Of a stretch of DNA of 64,000 nt, positions 7,591 through 15,965 are shown piece after piece; the stretch's first letter is position 1; each line of letters opens with the position of its first letter. The translations under genes and the position numbers were made by a program. The stretch lies in the NCBI GenBank assembly GCA_019358875.1, contig JAHHIF010000007.1, positions 124,001 to 188,000 on the forward strand. The letters are read 5' to 3'. This DNA is from Symplocastrum torsivum CPER-KK1 (GTDB taxonomy: Bacteria; Cyanobacteriota; Cyanobacteriia; Cyanobacteriales; Coleofasciculaceae). A model generated the notes under the pieces. The model did no database searches, had not been told where the DNA came from, and saw nothing but the letters and a program-made list of their open reading frames with translations.

Positions 7591-9027
7591 TTATGGCTGT
7601 TGTTCTTGTAGTTCCCGCTCATCTACTCGGTAGATATGTACTTGATTGCGCCCTTGCTTCTTTGCAGAGTAGCAAGCCGTATCTGCTGCGTTTAGAATAT
7701 TTTCTGGATTTAAACGGCAGTCGTTGATTGATACAAGCCCAATACTAATACCAAGGGTAAAGGTTTGGTCTTGCCACACAAATCGGAACTCTTGAATAGA
7801 CTTGTGCAGTTTCTGAACAACTCGTGTGGCTTCCTCTAAAGAACATTGATAAAGTAGCAACCCAAATTCATCACCGCCTAAGCGAGCTAAAGTATCCGAT
7901 TTGCGGCACCGATTTTGCAGTAAGGCGCTGATTTGGCGTAGCAGTTCATCACCAGCCAGATGACCACAGGTATCATTAACAATTTTGAAGTGGTCTAAGT
8001 CCATGTAACAAAGTGTGCATTCCTGATCGGAAGCCCTCGCCGTACTAACGACTCTCTCTAAGCACTTCTCAAATTCACGGCGATTCACTAAATCCGTGAG
8101 AGCATCGTGGCTTGCTTGCCAGGAGAGTTGCTCATTTACCTTTGTCAGTTCAGCCGTTCGCGCTCCCACCAGTTCTTCTAAGTGTTCTTGGTAGAGTCGT
8201 AGCGCTGTATCTGACTGCTTGCGCTCTGTGATATTTTCTACCATGGCAATGCAGAATTGGGGATTGTCTTCGGCATCACGCACCAAGGAAACAGTGAGAT
8301 GTCCCCACACCATCTGCTTCTGTTTGGTGATATAAATCTTTTCTAGCTGGTAGAAGTCGCGAAGACCCTCGACCATCTCTTGATAAAGCTCCGCTTCAGT
8401 TGAGATAAAGTCTGAATGAGTGAATTGTGTGAAATGCATCCTACTCAATTCGTTTTCGCTGTAGCCCAGCATCTTTTGGAAAGCTGGGTTTGCTGCCATA
8501 AGTTCTCCAGAAACGTCCGCAAGTACAATTCCAGTTGCCGCATCCTCAAAGATTAAACGAAAGCGAGTTTCGCTTTGTTTAAGTGCAGCTTCGGCTAAGA
8601 TGCGATCACCAATTTCCTGAGCGAGTTTTTGATTAGTTGCTTCTAATTGAGCAGGGCTAGGCAGCGCTAAAGCTTGAGGAATTAAGCCAAATAGTTCTAT
8701 AGCTGTGTACAAGGAAATTAACGCTGTAGTCAGCTTAATCCCTCCAGACAGCCAATAGTCCGGATGCCAGAGTGTCCAGACAGCCATCAGATGACTTGTT
8801 CCACAAGAAATGATGAACGCCCCAAACATTAGAAAGATTCCTTGAAAGGGCATATCCCGTCGCTTGTGGACGAAGTAGATTAGCATAATTGGAATTGAAA
8901 AATACGCTAACCCAATTAGTGAGTCTGACGCTACGTGTAACCAGACAAGTTCTGGCTTCCACAGGTAGCAGTGACCATGGGGGATGAAAGAGCTTGAGGA
9001 AAAGAAATTTTTTACAGGTTCCAGCAT
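7591..9027 (-). CDS. Ethylene-receptor-type sensor fused to PAS and GGDEF (diguanylate cyclase)
   Basis: A 478-residue membrane signalling protein that should make cyclic di-GMP. Residues 27-120 form three membrane helices like the ethylene-binding domain of plant ETR1: DSLIGLAYFSIP and FGAFIISCGTSHLMAVWT. Asp35, Tyr42, Ile45, Pro46, Cys75 and His79 match ETR1 Asp25, Tyr32, Ile35, Pro36, Cys65 and His69 at a constant offset of 10; the Cys and His bind Cu(I). A PAS domain with a PAC-like tail follows at about 150-275, then a coiled linker, then the GGDEF domain with an intact RLGGDEF (near residue 383). An RxxD product-inhibition site (RKSD) lies five residues before it. There is no EAL domain and no histidine kinase. 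It heads an operon with rsmI. Confidence 0.9.
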   Translation of the reverse strand: MLEPVKNFFSSSSFIPHGHCYLWKPELVWLHVASDSLIGLAYFSIPIMLIYFVHKRRDMPFQGIFLMFGAFIISCGTSHLMAVWTLWHPDYWLSGGIKLTTALISLYTAIELFGLIPQALALPSPAQLEATNQKLAQEIGDRILAEAALKQSETRFRLIFEDAATGIVLADVSGELMAANPAFQKMLGYSENELSRMHFTQFTHSDFISTEAELYQEMVEGLRDFYQLEKIYITKQKQMVWGHLTVSLVRDAEDNPQFCIAMVENITERKQSDTALRLYQEHLEELVGARTAELTKVNEQLSWQASHDALTDLVNRREFEKCLERVVSTARASDQECTLCYMDLDHFKIVNDTCGHLAGDELLRQISALLQNRCRKSDTLARLGGDEFGLLLYQCSLEEATRVVQKLHKSIQEFRFVWQDQTFTLGISIGLVSINDCRLNPENILNAADTACYSAKKQGRNQVHIYRVDERELQEQQP

Positions 9028-9175
9028 GAATCGCTACTGCTCCTTAAGAGCGGATAACAAACAATATGCCTAACGTGTCCATATTGTCTTCCCTCCAAGG
9101 GACAACACATGTTGAAGCAAAACCTGAAATTTAAACTCTACAATTTTGAGCGTCAGCCTGAACTGGAGAGAGTCG

Positions 9176-10051
9176 ATGGCAAGAAAGGGACTTTTTGTTG
9201 GAATGGTAACGTTAGATCTGGTTTATCTAACCGAAAAGCTTCCGGATAACAATCAAAAAACTGTTGCTTCTGACTACACTGTTACCGCTGGTGGACCAGC
9301 CACGAATGCAGCAGTAACGTTTAGTTACCTGGGTAATCAAACAACACTACTCGGTGTCGTTGGCACTCACCCAATCACCTACTTAATTCGAGGTGATTTA
9401 GAAAATTATGGAGTGACTGTTGCTGATCTTGCCCCTACTACTACTGAACCGCCACCTGTTTCTTCTATCATCGTTACCGAAACCACTGGCGATCGCGCCG
9501 TGATCTCAATCAATGCTACTAGGATACAAATTAGTGCTGAACAACTGCCTACAACTATTGGCTTAGATGTTGTCGATTTAGTGATGATTGATGGTCATCA
9601 AATGCTGGTTGGATTTGCGATCGCTCAAATCGCAAAAAATAATAATATTCCAATTGTCATTGATGGAGGTAGCTGGAAGCCTGGATTTGAAGAAATATTG
9701 CCATTTGTGGATTATGCAATTTGCTCGGCTAATTTCTATCCACCAGGTTGTACTACTTGTGAGGAAGTCATTGCTTATCTTGCTGCTATGGGGATTCCTC
9801 ACATTGCCATCACCCAAGGCGAAAAACCAATCCAATACCTTAGCGATGGTGTATCAGGTGAATTGCCAGTCCCCCAGATTAATGCCGTTGATACGATGGG
9901 GGCGGGTGACATCTTCCACGGTGCTTTCTGTCACTACATCCTAGAGCAAAACTTTACCGATGCCCTAAACGCTGCGACAAAAATTGCCTCTCGTTCTTGT
10001 GAATTCTTTGGGACTCGTCGCTGGATGGAAAACGATTCCAATCCTGGTTGA
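9176..10051 (+). CDS. PfkB-family carbohydrate kinase
   Basis: About 291 residues of ribokinase-like fold, phosphorylating a sugar or nucleoside with ATP. The N terminus has the substrate-binding GG motif (TAGGPATNAAVTFSYLG). The C terminus has the anion-hole and catalytic-base motif DTMGAGDIFHGAF. The frame can be opened at a TTG at 9146, but the ATG at 9176 has GGAGAGAG in front of it and matches the family start (MARKGLFVGMVTLDLV). It is divergent from the ethylene-type cyclase gene with about 150 bp between them. The substrate is not predictable from these motifs. Confidence 0.85.
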   Translation: MARKGLFVGMVTLDLVYLTEKLPDNNQKTVASDYTVTAGGPATNAAVTFSYLGNQTTLLGVVGTHPITYLIRGDLENYGVTVADLAPTTTEPPPVSSIIVTETTGDRAVISINATRIQISAEQLPTTIGLDVVDLVMIDGHQMLVGFAIAQIAKNNNIPIVIDGGSWKPGFEEILPFVDYAICSANFYPPGCTTCEEVIAYLAAMGIPHIAITQGEKPIQYLSDGVSGELPVPQINAVDTMGAGDIFHGAFCHYILEQNFTDALNAATKIASRSCEFFGTRRWMENDSNPG

Positions 10052-10196
10052 TAAGCGACAACAAATTTAACTTACATACTCTACTGGTTCTTATTGACTG
10101 TTGACACTCCTATTTACCCAGCGAACAGTCAACGAAATAAGGCTTGGAGTTGAGAATCGTAACAAAATACTGCTTGAAAGGAAGATGTTGAAAGCT

Positions 10197-10415
10197 TCAA
10201 GCTAAAGCAGAAATCTCACTGACTACCTTCATCCGTCCCCGACGCAAGGCACGCAATAAGCGATCAATTGCATCTCTCTCTTCTTGGGTGAGGGAATCTT
10301 CTAGCAGTGCAGCCATTAACCCATATCGGTCAGCTAGTGTAATTGTTCCAGAAGTGCTGACATGAGCAAATAAATCGGAGATAGCACCAGGTAAGAGGCG
10401 AACTTGAACGTACAT
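10197..10415 (-). CDS. Small protein of unknown function
   Basis: A 72-residue protein without a recognised domain. The ATG is preceded by TGGAG at good spacing. The second half is charged and helical (DSLTQEERDAIDRLLRALRRGRMKVV), which would suit a small regulatory or protein-binding protein. It is convergent with the PfkB gene and stands alone. Its start is 186 bp from a Crp-type palindrome at 10601-10618. Confidence 0.6.
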   Translation of the reverse strand: MYVQVRLLPGAISDLFAHVSTSGTITLADRYGLMAALLEDSLTQEERDAIDRLLRALRRGRMKVVSEISALA

Positions 10416-10872
10416 CGGACTCCATAGAACTCGATACTCTTACTATGAGTCGTTTTACATCGGTTAGAAGTGATTGAACACGAACAATCATCGTGACAAT
10501 TACCCACTTTTTAGGTGAGTCAAGTCGATTTTTTGGGTGACATTACTGTTGTTTTTGTGTGAGTTACGTGCTAATGAATGGTGATATATATCGTTGTGTT
10601 TTGTGAGCTTAGTCACAATTAGTAATACTCTGCTGGTTCGATCAAAGCTGGTAGGGAGTTTGCGGAGCTTACCTCAGATGAATAAAAAGCGATCGCGTTC
10701 CCTTCGTGACTTCAAAAACAGCTAAGACAATCAACGAGGAGGCGCAGGTGACGTAAGCACTACCACAACTGTTCCTTGTGCAAGTTGTAAAAACTGTCTA
10801 TTTGCTCCTCTATCTCTAAATTGCGATCAATATGATGCGAATAACCTATTAAAGATTTCCGTTGAGGTAGAA
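10416..10872. other. Divergent intergenic region with a Crp-type site
   Basis: A 457-bp spacer between the minus-strand gene at 10197 and the plus-strand gene at 10873. It carries the palindrome described separately at 10601-10618 and a HIP1-like site near 10690. No further gene is visible. Confidence 0.5.
10601..10618. promoter_or_regulatory. Crp-type binding site
   Basis: TTGTGAGCTTAGTCACAA is a perfect TTGTGA-N6-TCACAA palindrome and contains the consensus TGTGA-N6-TCACA recognised by E. coli CRP and by the cAMP receptor SYCRP1 of Synechocystis. It lies 255 bp upstream of the YiaA/B-like gene and 186 bp upstream of the small minus-strand gene, so it could act on either. Confidence 0.6.
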
Positions 10873-11160
10873 ATGACAATGCAATCACCATTGAATAACC
10901 AAGTCCACAGTACAGGTTGGATTGTTCAAGCTTGGGCTTCTTTTGTCCTGTCTGTTGGGGCTATGAGTGTTGGTATTCTGAACCTGCCTGTGGATAATTG
11001 GGTAAAAGGTTATATGGGAATGGGTTTAGCCTTCACGGTTGGCTCTACAATCAGCATGGCGAAAACCACTAGAGACAACCACGAAGCCAAAAGACTAACA
11101 GCTAGAGTCGATGAAGCAAGAGTGGAGAAACTTCTCAGTGAACACCACCCTCTTAAATAA
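10873..11160 (+). CDS. YiaA/YiaB-family membrane protein
   Basis: A 95-residue protein with two membrane helices, AWASFVLSVGAMSVGILNLP and GYMGMGLAFTVGSTISMAKT, followed by a charged tail of about 30 residues. The pair of helices with a short polar loop fits the YiaA/B two-helix domain. Its role is unknown. The ATG is preceded by GAGG at good spacing. It stands alone and may be under control of the Crp-type site upstream. A weak hairpin follows the stop codon (around 11165-11195). Confidence 0.75.
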   Translation: MTMQSPLNNQVHSTGWIVQAWASFVLSVGAMSVGILNLPVDNWVKGYMGMGLAFTVGSTISMAKTTRDNHEAKRLTARVDEARVEKLLSEHHPLK

Positions 11161-11247
11161 AAGCAAATCCCCAATTGCATTTAAGCATTGAGGATTGTTC
11201 GACTAAGAAGCTGTACCAAACCGACTGTTCGTTTTTTGTATTAAAAG

Positions 11248-11697
11248 TTAATAATGGCTTTTCTTTTTATTCTGTTGATTCAGCTTCTTACGCCGAGCTA
11301 GGGTAGCAACGACACTAGGGTCAAGTGGATAGCCGACAAGTGGAATTACCTGATATTGCCGCTCTTCTTCAAGATGTTTCAGTTCGGTGTAATCAACCCA
11401 ATGAATGCAATCGACTGGACAGGTGTCAATTGCTTCTTGAATCACCTCTTCTGAATCCCCATCTTGCTGAACTACACGCGATCGCCCGTAGTCTGGTTCG
11501 ATATAAAATGTATTCCGGGCAACATGGGCACAATGCTTGCAACCAATACAGGTGATTTCATCAACATAAACACCCTTTTGCCGTAACGTCCCTCCCAGTT
11601 CTGGCTCCAAACCTGAACGCTCTGGAGCATCCCGGAAGATACCTCCTAATTCTGGCTCTAGACCCGAACGCTCCAGTGACGATGAGGAATCAGACAT
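11248..11697 (-). CDS. 4Fe-4S ferredoxin with duplicated N-terminal segment
   Basis: A 149-residue ferredoxin-like protein. Cys50, Cys53 and Cys56 (CIGCKHC) plus Cys93 (DTCPVDC) would bind one [4Fe-4S] cluster. The N terminus contains a tandem repeat of a 17-residue unit: RSGLEPELGG occurs at 10-19 and again at 27-36, encoded by a 51-bp direct duplication. The C terminus after about residue 100 is an extension ending in Lys-rich sequence. Its ATG overlaps the stop codon of the Ycf35 gene (TAATG), so the two are translationally coupled. It is the third gene of a DUF2997-Ycf35-ferredoxin operon of unknown role. Confidence 0.88.
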   Translation of the reverse strand: MSDSSSSLERSGLEPELGGIFRDAPERSGLEPELGGTLRQKGVYVDEITCIGCKHCAHVARNTFYIEPDYGRSRVVQQDGDSEEVIQEAIDTCPVDCIHWVDYTELKHLEEERQYQVIPLVGYPLDPSVVATLARRKKLNQQNKKKSHY

Positions 11698-12083
11698 TAA
11701 GCACTCCAGCGCTGTACTACCAAGCGGATTGAACCATCCTGATTTTGTTGTTGTTCGGCAACTTGAAAGCCTTGCTTAGCAGTTTCTTGCATTACGGTAT
11801 GGTAGGCATAACGCTGGGTTACCCGATTGAGGAAACCATCGACAGACAAGGGCTGCTGCCAGTACTGCAAGTCGGCAACGAGTTCGTATTCATTTCCATT
11901 CCAACTAAAACCAATGTCATAGTCATTGTCTTGTTCTATGACGACTTCGGCAGTGCGGGTCTGACCTTGGTATCCTCGAACTGAGCGAGGGCCAGATTTC
12001 CAGTCAACTCCCAAGTCTGACAGAGCCGCTTGCAAAGAGACAACGTTGCGGATTTGTGTTTTAATGTTGCTGAAATGTGACAT
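11697..12083 (-). CDS. ycf35: Ycf35/DUF1257-family protein
   Basis: A 128-residue soluble protein matching the Ycf35 (DUF1257) family found in cyanobacteria and in red algal plastid genomes. Recognisable parts are MSHFSNIKTQIRN at the start, GVDWKSGPRSVRGYQGQT, and RVTQRYAYHTVMQETAKQGF. Function is not known. It sits between the DUF2997 gene (41 bp upstream) and the ferredoxin gene (1-bp overlap), which suggests the three products act together, perhaps in a redox or cofactor process; that is inference from context. Confidence 0.9.
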   Translation of the reverse strand: MSHFSNIKTQIRNVVSLQAALSDLGVDWKSGPRSVRGYQGQTRTAEVVIEQDNDYDIGFSWNGNEYELVADLQYWQQPLSVDGFLNRVTQRYAYHTVMQETAKQGFQVAEQQQNQDGSIRLVVQRWSA

Positions 12084-12124
12084 CTTAGTTTGAAATAATT
12101 TACTTTATATTGAACAAAAAAAAC

Positions 12125-12340
12125 TTACCAATTGCTGAATGTCGCTTGAGCGGTTGCTGTTGCTGACTGCTTCAACGGCTGGGCAAAATATTCTGATGTC
12201 TGCTCTTGAGAGACGACTCGCCCCAATTGAGCTTCGATGGCTGCTGTCACCTCTGCACAAGAGGCTCCAACAATACCAGTAACTTTTTCCTGTACTCGAC
12301 CATCTGGATAGATGACAAACTCCAAGGTTTCCATGCTCAT
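12125..12340 (-). CDS. DUF2997-family small protein
   Basis: About 71 residues with the DUF2997 pattern METLEFVIYPDGRVQEKVTG followed by a helix (CAEVTAAIEAQLGRV). The frame opens at a TTG at 12364, but ATG codons at 12340 and 12334 are more likely starts; no strong ribosome binding site decides between them. It is the first gene of the operon with Ycf35 and the ferredoxin, and its promoter region contains the 40-bp palindrome at 12411-12450. No biochemical function is known for the family. Confidence 0.8.
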   Translation of the reverse strand: MSMETLEFVIYPDGRVQEKVTGIVGASCAEVTAAIEAQLGRVVSQEQTSEYFAQPLKQSATATAQATFSNW

Positions 12341-12410
12341 GGCTGACTGTTGGGTAATCCTCAATTCCGGGTGGATAGTGATTTTAGCGATCGCTTGCGC
12401 GGAGCCTTCA

Positions 12411-12450
12411 TACCTGTTTACTAACCAATTAATTGGCTAGTAAACAGGTA
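12411..12450. promoter_or_regulatory. 40-bp near-perfect palindrome in a divergent promoter region
   Basis: The left half starts TACCTGTTTACTAACC and the right half ends GGCTAGTAAACAGGTA; the two halves pair at 19 of 20 positions with no spacer. It lies between the minus-strand DUF2997-Ycf35-ferredoxin operon (start about 70 bp away) and the plus-strand oxidoreductase gene (about 250 bp away). The place argues for a regulator binding site rather than a terminator, because no gene ends here and no T run follows. Confidence 0.6.
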
Positions 12451-12697
12451 ATCAATCGTGAGCAATCGCCTCACTCCGAATCATATTTCAACAAAACTTA
12501 GTAAAAAGCCGGGATCGTACTCTAGTCTTTAAGTAGTTTCTCTTAACTTTATACTGCCGTCAAGCTATGACATTCCCTAAATAATAGGTGTTAATAAAAC
12601 TATACATATCCAAATTTAACCTTACTTGTGTCTTTGGGCTGATCTGTAGAGCCAGGAACTCAGATAATTAAAGTCTGTTTTATTGAAGTCAGGCATT

Positions 12698-13738
12698 ATG
12701 AGTGAAAAGCAAAGCACCAGTCCAGCTAATGTGACAACGGCTGATTCTCTAATAACGACACCAGTACGGGTAGGCGTTCTGGGCTTTGGGGGGTTAGGGC
12801 AAGCCGCCGCCAGAGTCCTTGCCCCCAAGCGTGAAATGATTTGGGTAGCCGCCGCTGACCAAAAAGGTTATGCCTATGAGGCGACTGGATTGAATCCTGA
12901 TACCTGTATCGCTACTTACGCCTCTCAGGGTTCATTAGGTTATTTAGAGCCAACGGGTACCCTCAGCAACCACAGTATTTCAGACTTAATTGAACAAGCG
13001 TCTGTTGATGGGTATTTTCTAGCATTGCCAAATTTGCCCAACACCTTTATGTCATCCGTAGCACGTCAATTTATTCAAGCTGGATGGCAAGGTGTGTTAG
13101 TCGATGCCCTGAAGCGTACCAGTGCAGTCGAGCAGTTGCTGGAGTTACAAGCTGAACTCCAAGCAGCAGGCATCACTTACATGACGGGCTGTGGTGCGAC
13201 ACCAGGGTTATTAACAGCCGCCGCCGCTTTAGCCGCTCAAAGTTATGCCGAGATTCATCAGGTGAAAATTACCTTTGGGGTCGGGATTGCGAATTGGGAA
13301 GCTTACCGGGCAACGATTCGAGAGGATATTGCTCACCTCCCTGGTTATGATGTTGAACGTGCTAGGGAAATGAGTGATGCTGAGGTGGAAGCTTTACTAG
13401 AAAAGACGAACGGCATCTTGAGCCTGGAGAATATGGAACACGCCGATGATGTGATGTTGGAACTAGCGGGAATTTGTCCGCGCGATCGCGTTACTGTTGG
13501 TGGTATTGTTGATACACGCAACGCCAAAAAACCTCTTAGTACCAATGTCCAAGTGACTGGTCGTACCTTCGAGGGCAAAATTTCGACTCATACCTTTACC
13601 CTTGGTGATGAAACCAGCATGGCAGCCAATGTTTGTGGTCCCGCATTCGGCTACCTCAAAGCCGGAGTGTCGTTGCACCAACGAGGGATTTATGGTTTAT
13701 TTACGGCTGCCGAAGTGATGCCGCAGTTTGTCAGATAG
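12698..13738 (+). CDS. NAD(P)-binding oxidoreductase of the saccharopine dehydrogenase-like type
   Basis: About 346 residues. The N-terminal Rossmann fold shows [22 protein letters not shown], and the middle has [20 protein letters not shown] and [19 protein letters not shown], which fit the saccharopine dehydrogenase/homospermidine-synthase-like group. The TTG at 12683 would add five residues; the ATG at 12698 is the better start. The N-terminal 25 residues are polar and may be disordered. The reaction is not known. It is divergent from the DUF2997-Ycf35-ferredoxin operon, and an electron-transfer link is possible but unproven. Confidence 0.75.
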   Translation: MSEKQSTSPANVTTADSLITTPVRVGVLGFGGLGQAAARVLAPKREMIWVAAADQKGYAYEATGLNPDTCIATYASQGSLGYLEPTGTLSNHSISDLIEQASVDGYFLALPNLPNTFMSSVARQFIQAGWQGVLVDALKRTSAVEQLLELQAELQAAGITYMTGCGATPGLLTAAAALAAQSYAEIHQVKITFGVGIANWEAYRATIREDIAHLPGYDVERAREMSDAEVEALLEKTNGILSLENMEHADDVMLELAGICPRDRVTVGGIVDTRNAKKPLSTNVQVTGRTFEGKISTHTFTLGDETSMAANVCGPAFGYLKAGVSLHQRGIYGLFTAAEVMPQFVR

Positions 13739-13778
13739 TTTGGCAGAAATCAATGAGAGGTGGTCTTAATACTTAAAC

Positions 13779-13817
13779 CTTAGTAGTTAGTAGGCTTTCT
13801 TGCTACTAACTACTAAG
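13779..13817. terminator. Strong hairpin between convergent genes
   Basis: A perfect 15-bp stem (13779-13793 with 13803-13817) and a 9-nt loop, built from CTTAGTAGTTAGTAG and its complement. It lies between the end of the oxidoreductase gene and the end of the minus-strand gene at 13834, and can act in both directions. Confidence 0.65.
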
Positions 13818-13833
13818 AACTAACAACCAACCA

Positions 13834-14421
13834 TCAAGCCGGAGGACTTTCAGGAGACAACGTTCCTAACTCTTCCTCCTCCATAATTTCTGGCATCTCC
13901 ACAATAAAAGGTAGACTTGCACCCAACAAGCCTCGTTGAATTCGTTGAGGAGTCTCTGGAAATACAACAAACAGTGGATAAATGCGATTATCTCCCTCGC
14001 TAAGTACGTGTTGATAGCGGATAGGCATCAACCACTCGTAGTCTTTGTCTAACAACACTTGTGTTTGACGCCAACGACTTAATAAGTCGGAAAAGTCCTC
14101 GTGAGGGCGATGGATAAAGACAAGAATCTCAACCCCCATCTTAATTTTCCATTCCGGATCGCACATCAAAATAGCAACATCACAGGGCAAGCAAACAGCT
14201 CCCTGTAAGCTAGTAAGACCACTGGCAGTGTTATGTCCTGGTGGTTGAGGATTGCGGATACGCACAATCGGCAAGGGAATCGTAATCACGCTTTCGTCGG
14301 GTCGGCGCATACTCGGAATCATCTCTAGATACGGCCGATATTTCTTAAGCAGTGCGATCGCTGCCTCATGATTGCTGTACTCCGCTAAGCTAGCTTCGTA
14401 ATCCGATTGCTTAATAGGCAT
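13834..14421 (-). CDS. Soluble protein of unknown function
   Basis: A 195-residue protein I do not recognise. It has no signal peptide or membrane segment. The N terminus is helical (MPIKQSDYEASLAEYSNHEAA) and the middle is rich in beta-type sequence (SVITIPLPIVRIRNPQPPGH, KIKMGVEILVFIHRP). The C-terminal tail is acidic (EIMEEEELGTLSPESPPA). It lies downstream of pilC on the same strand but with a 190-bp gap, so it probably has its own promoter. Codon use is like that of its neighbours. Confidence 0.6.
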   Translation of the reverse strand: MPIKQSDYEASLAEYSNHEAAIALLKKYRPYLEMIPSMRRPDESVITIPLPIVRIRNPQPPGHNTASGLTSLQGAVCLPCDVAILMCDPEWKIKMGVEILVFIHRPHEDFSDLLSRWRQTQVLLDKDYEWLMPIRYQHVLSEGDNRIYPLFVVFPETPQRIQRGLLGASLPFIVEMPEIMEEEELGTLSPESPPA

Positions 14422-14611
14422 TTTTCTAGATTTAAAGAGCGATAATTAACTAAATTTTTCTTAACAGTCTAGTAAAGCGGATTAGCCAGATGACTTCTAA
14501 ACAAATAGAGGGTTTGCACGTCCTCAGACCTCTGAATCAACGATGAAAACCCTCTGCTAAAAAGCCACAGGAACTTAAAACTTCCTATTCTTGCTTTAAG
14601 CCGTTTGACTT

Positions 14612-15829
14612 CTATCCCAAAGCATCATAGACCTTAAATAGAGGCAGATACATGGAAAGCAGAATTACAGCTACCATCCCTGCCAAGAGAACCATCATGA
14701 TCGGTTCAATGAGGCTAGTTAGTGCTTTAACAGCTTGCTCTACTTCATCTTCATAGAAGTCAGCTACCTTCATCAGCATGGCATCCAACTCACCCGTTTC
14801 TTCACCAATACTGATCATCTGAATTGCCAAGAGTGGAAACACTTGATCTCGTTGCAAGGCAAGGCTAATCATCCCACCTTGTTGAATATCTTGCTTCGCT
14901 GCCTCCACAGCATTGGCAATGACTTGGTTGCCAGAGGTATCGCGAACAATATCTAATGCTCCGAGAATTGGTACTCCTGAACGAGTCAACGTCCCAAAAA
15001 TTCGACAAAACCGAGCAACTGCCGCTTTTTGATTCAAATCACCAAATAGGGGCATTTTCAGCAAAAAGCCATCGATTTGTAAACGACCAATTGGTGTCTT
15101 GTAATACCACCGGAAGGCGATGCTGACAATGATGATAAAGGCGATCGGAATAATGATTCTCCAGCTTCTGAGGATTTCGCTTATATTGACCATAAATTGG
15201 GTCAAAGCTGGTAACTCTACACCCAACTCCTCAAAAATCTCAGCAAAAATCGGGATTAAAAACACCGTCATCGCGAAAAAGACAAGAACCGCAATGATGC
15301 CAACTGCCACAGGGTAAGCCAAGGCTGACTTGACTTGGTTTCTCAACCGTGCCATGTCCTCAAGAACTTTGGCTAATCGGTTTAGTACCTCGTCAAGAAC
15401 ACCCCCAACCTCGCCAGCCTGAACCATGCTAACGTACAAGGTGTCAAAACACTCTGGGTGTTTACGCATTGCCTCAGAGAGATTTGTTCCCTGCTGCACC
15501 TCACCGCTAATAGCAACTAGGGCTTTTTTCAGCTTTGGCTTAGGACACTGTTCTGATAAGACACCAAGGCAGCGAACCATAGCCACCCCAGCATTGACCA
15601 TGGCAGCAAATTGGCGCGAAAAGACAGCCTTATCTCTGATTGTGACAGAGCTAAAACTTGTCATGAATTCTTTTACATCAAAGTCAATGCCGAAGCTTTT
15701 CTTGATGTTTCCGACGATAGGATAGCGGTTTTGGAGGATGCTACGGGCTTGTTCGGGAGAAGTCGCTTCAATTTTTTCTTTCTTAGCGTTTCCTCTGACG
15801 TCCCGAACTTCAGCAATGAAGGTAGGCAT
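14612..15829 (-). CDS. pilC: Type IV pilus inner-membrane platform protein PilC
   Basis: A 405-residue GspF/PilC-family protein that anchors the pilus motors PilB and PilT to the inner membrane. It carries the two repeated T2SSF domains (first around residues 65-190, second around 270-395). Three membrane helices are visible: near 165-195 (VGIIAVLVFFAMTVFLIPIF), near 220-240 (IIIPIAFIIIVSIAF) and at the C terminus (IMMVLLAGMVAVILLSMYLP). The N terminus has the short ~60-residue extension with a TSPEQARSILQ motif common in PilC. It is the last gene of the pilB-pilT-pilC set, 136 bp after pilT. Confidence 0.95.
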   Translation of the reverse strand: MPTFIAEVRDVRGNAKKEKIEATSPEQARSILQNRYPIVGNIKKSFGIDFDVKEFMTSFSSVTIRDKAVFSRQFAAMVNAGVAMVRCLGVLSEQCPKPKLKKALVAISGEVQQGTNLSEAMRKHPECFDTLYVSMVQAGEVGGVLDEVLNRLAKVLEDMARLRNQVKSALAYPVAVGIIAVLVFFAMTVFLIPIFAEIFEELGVELPALTQFMVNISEILRSWRIIIPIAFIIIVSIAFRWYYKTPIGRLQIDGFLLKMPLFGDLNQKAAVARFCRIFGTLTRSGVPILGALDIVRDTSGNQVIANAVEAAKQDIQQGGMISLALQRDQVFPLLAIQMISIGEETGELDAMLMKVADFYEDEVEQAVKALTSLIEPIMMVLLAGMVAVILLSMYLPLFKVYDALG

Positions 15830-15965
15830 GGCTTGCGTTTAGATGAAAGTAAAGCAGCTGAGTAAAACATTTATTTCGTTATTAGTTTCAAGTGTTATGT
15901 AAGTCTTAAAGACTCAGGGCAGATACCACTGCACCCGCCTTGTAACACTCAAAACTAACTGAAAC

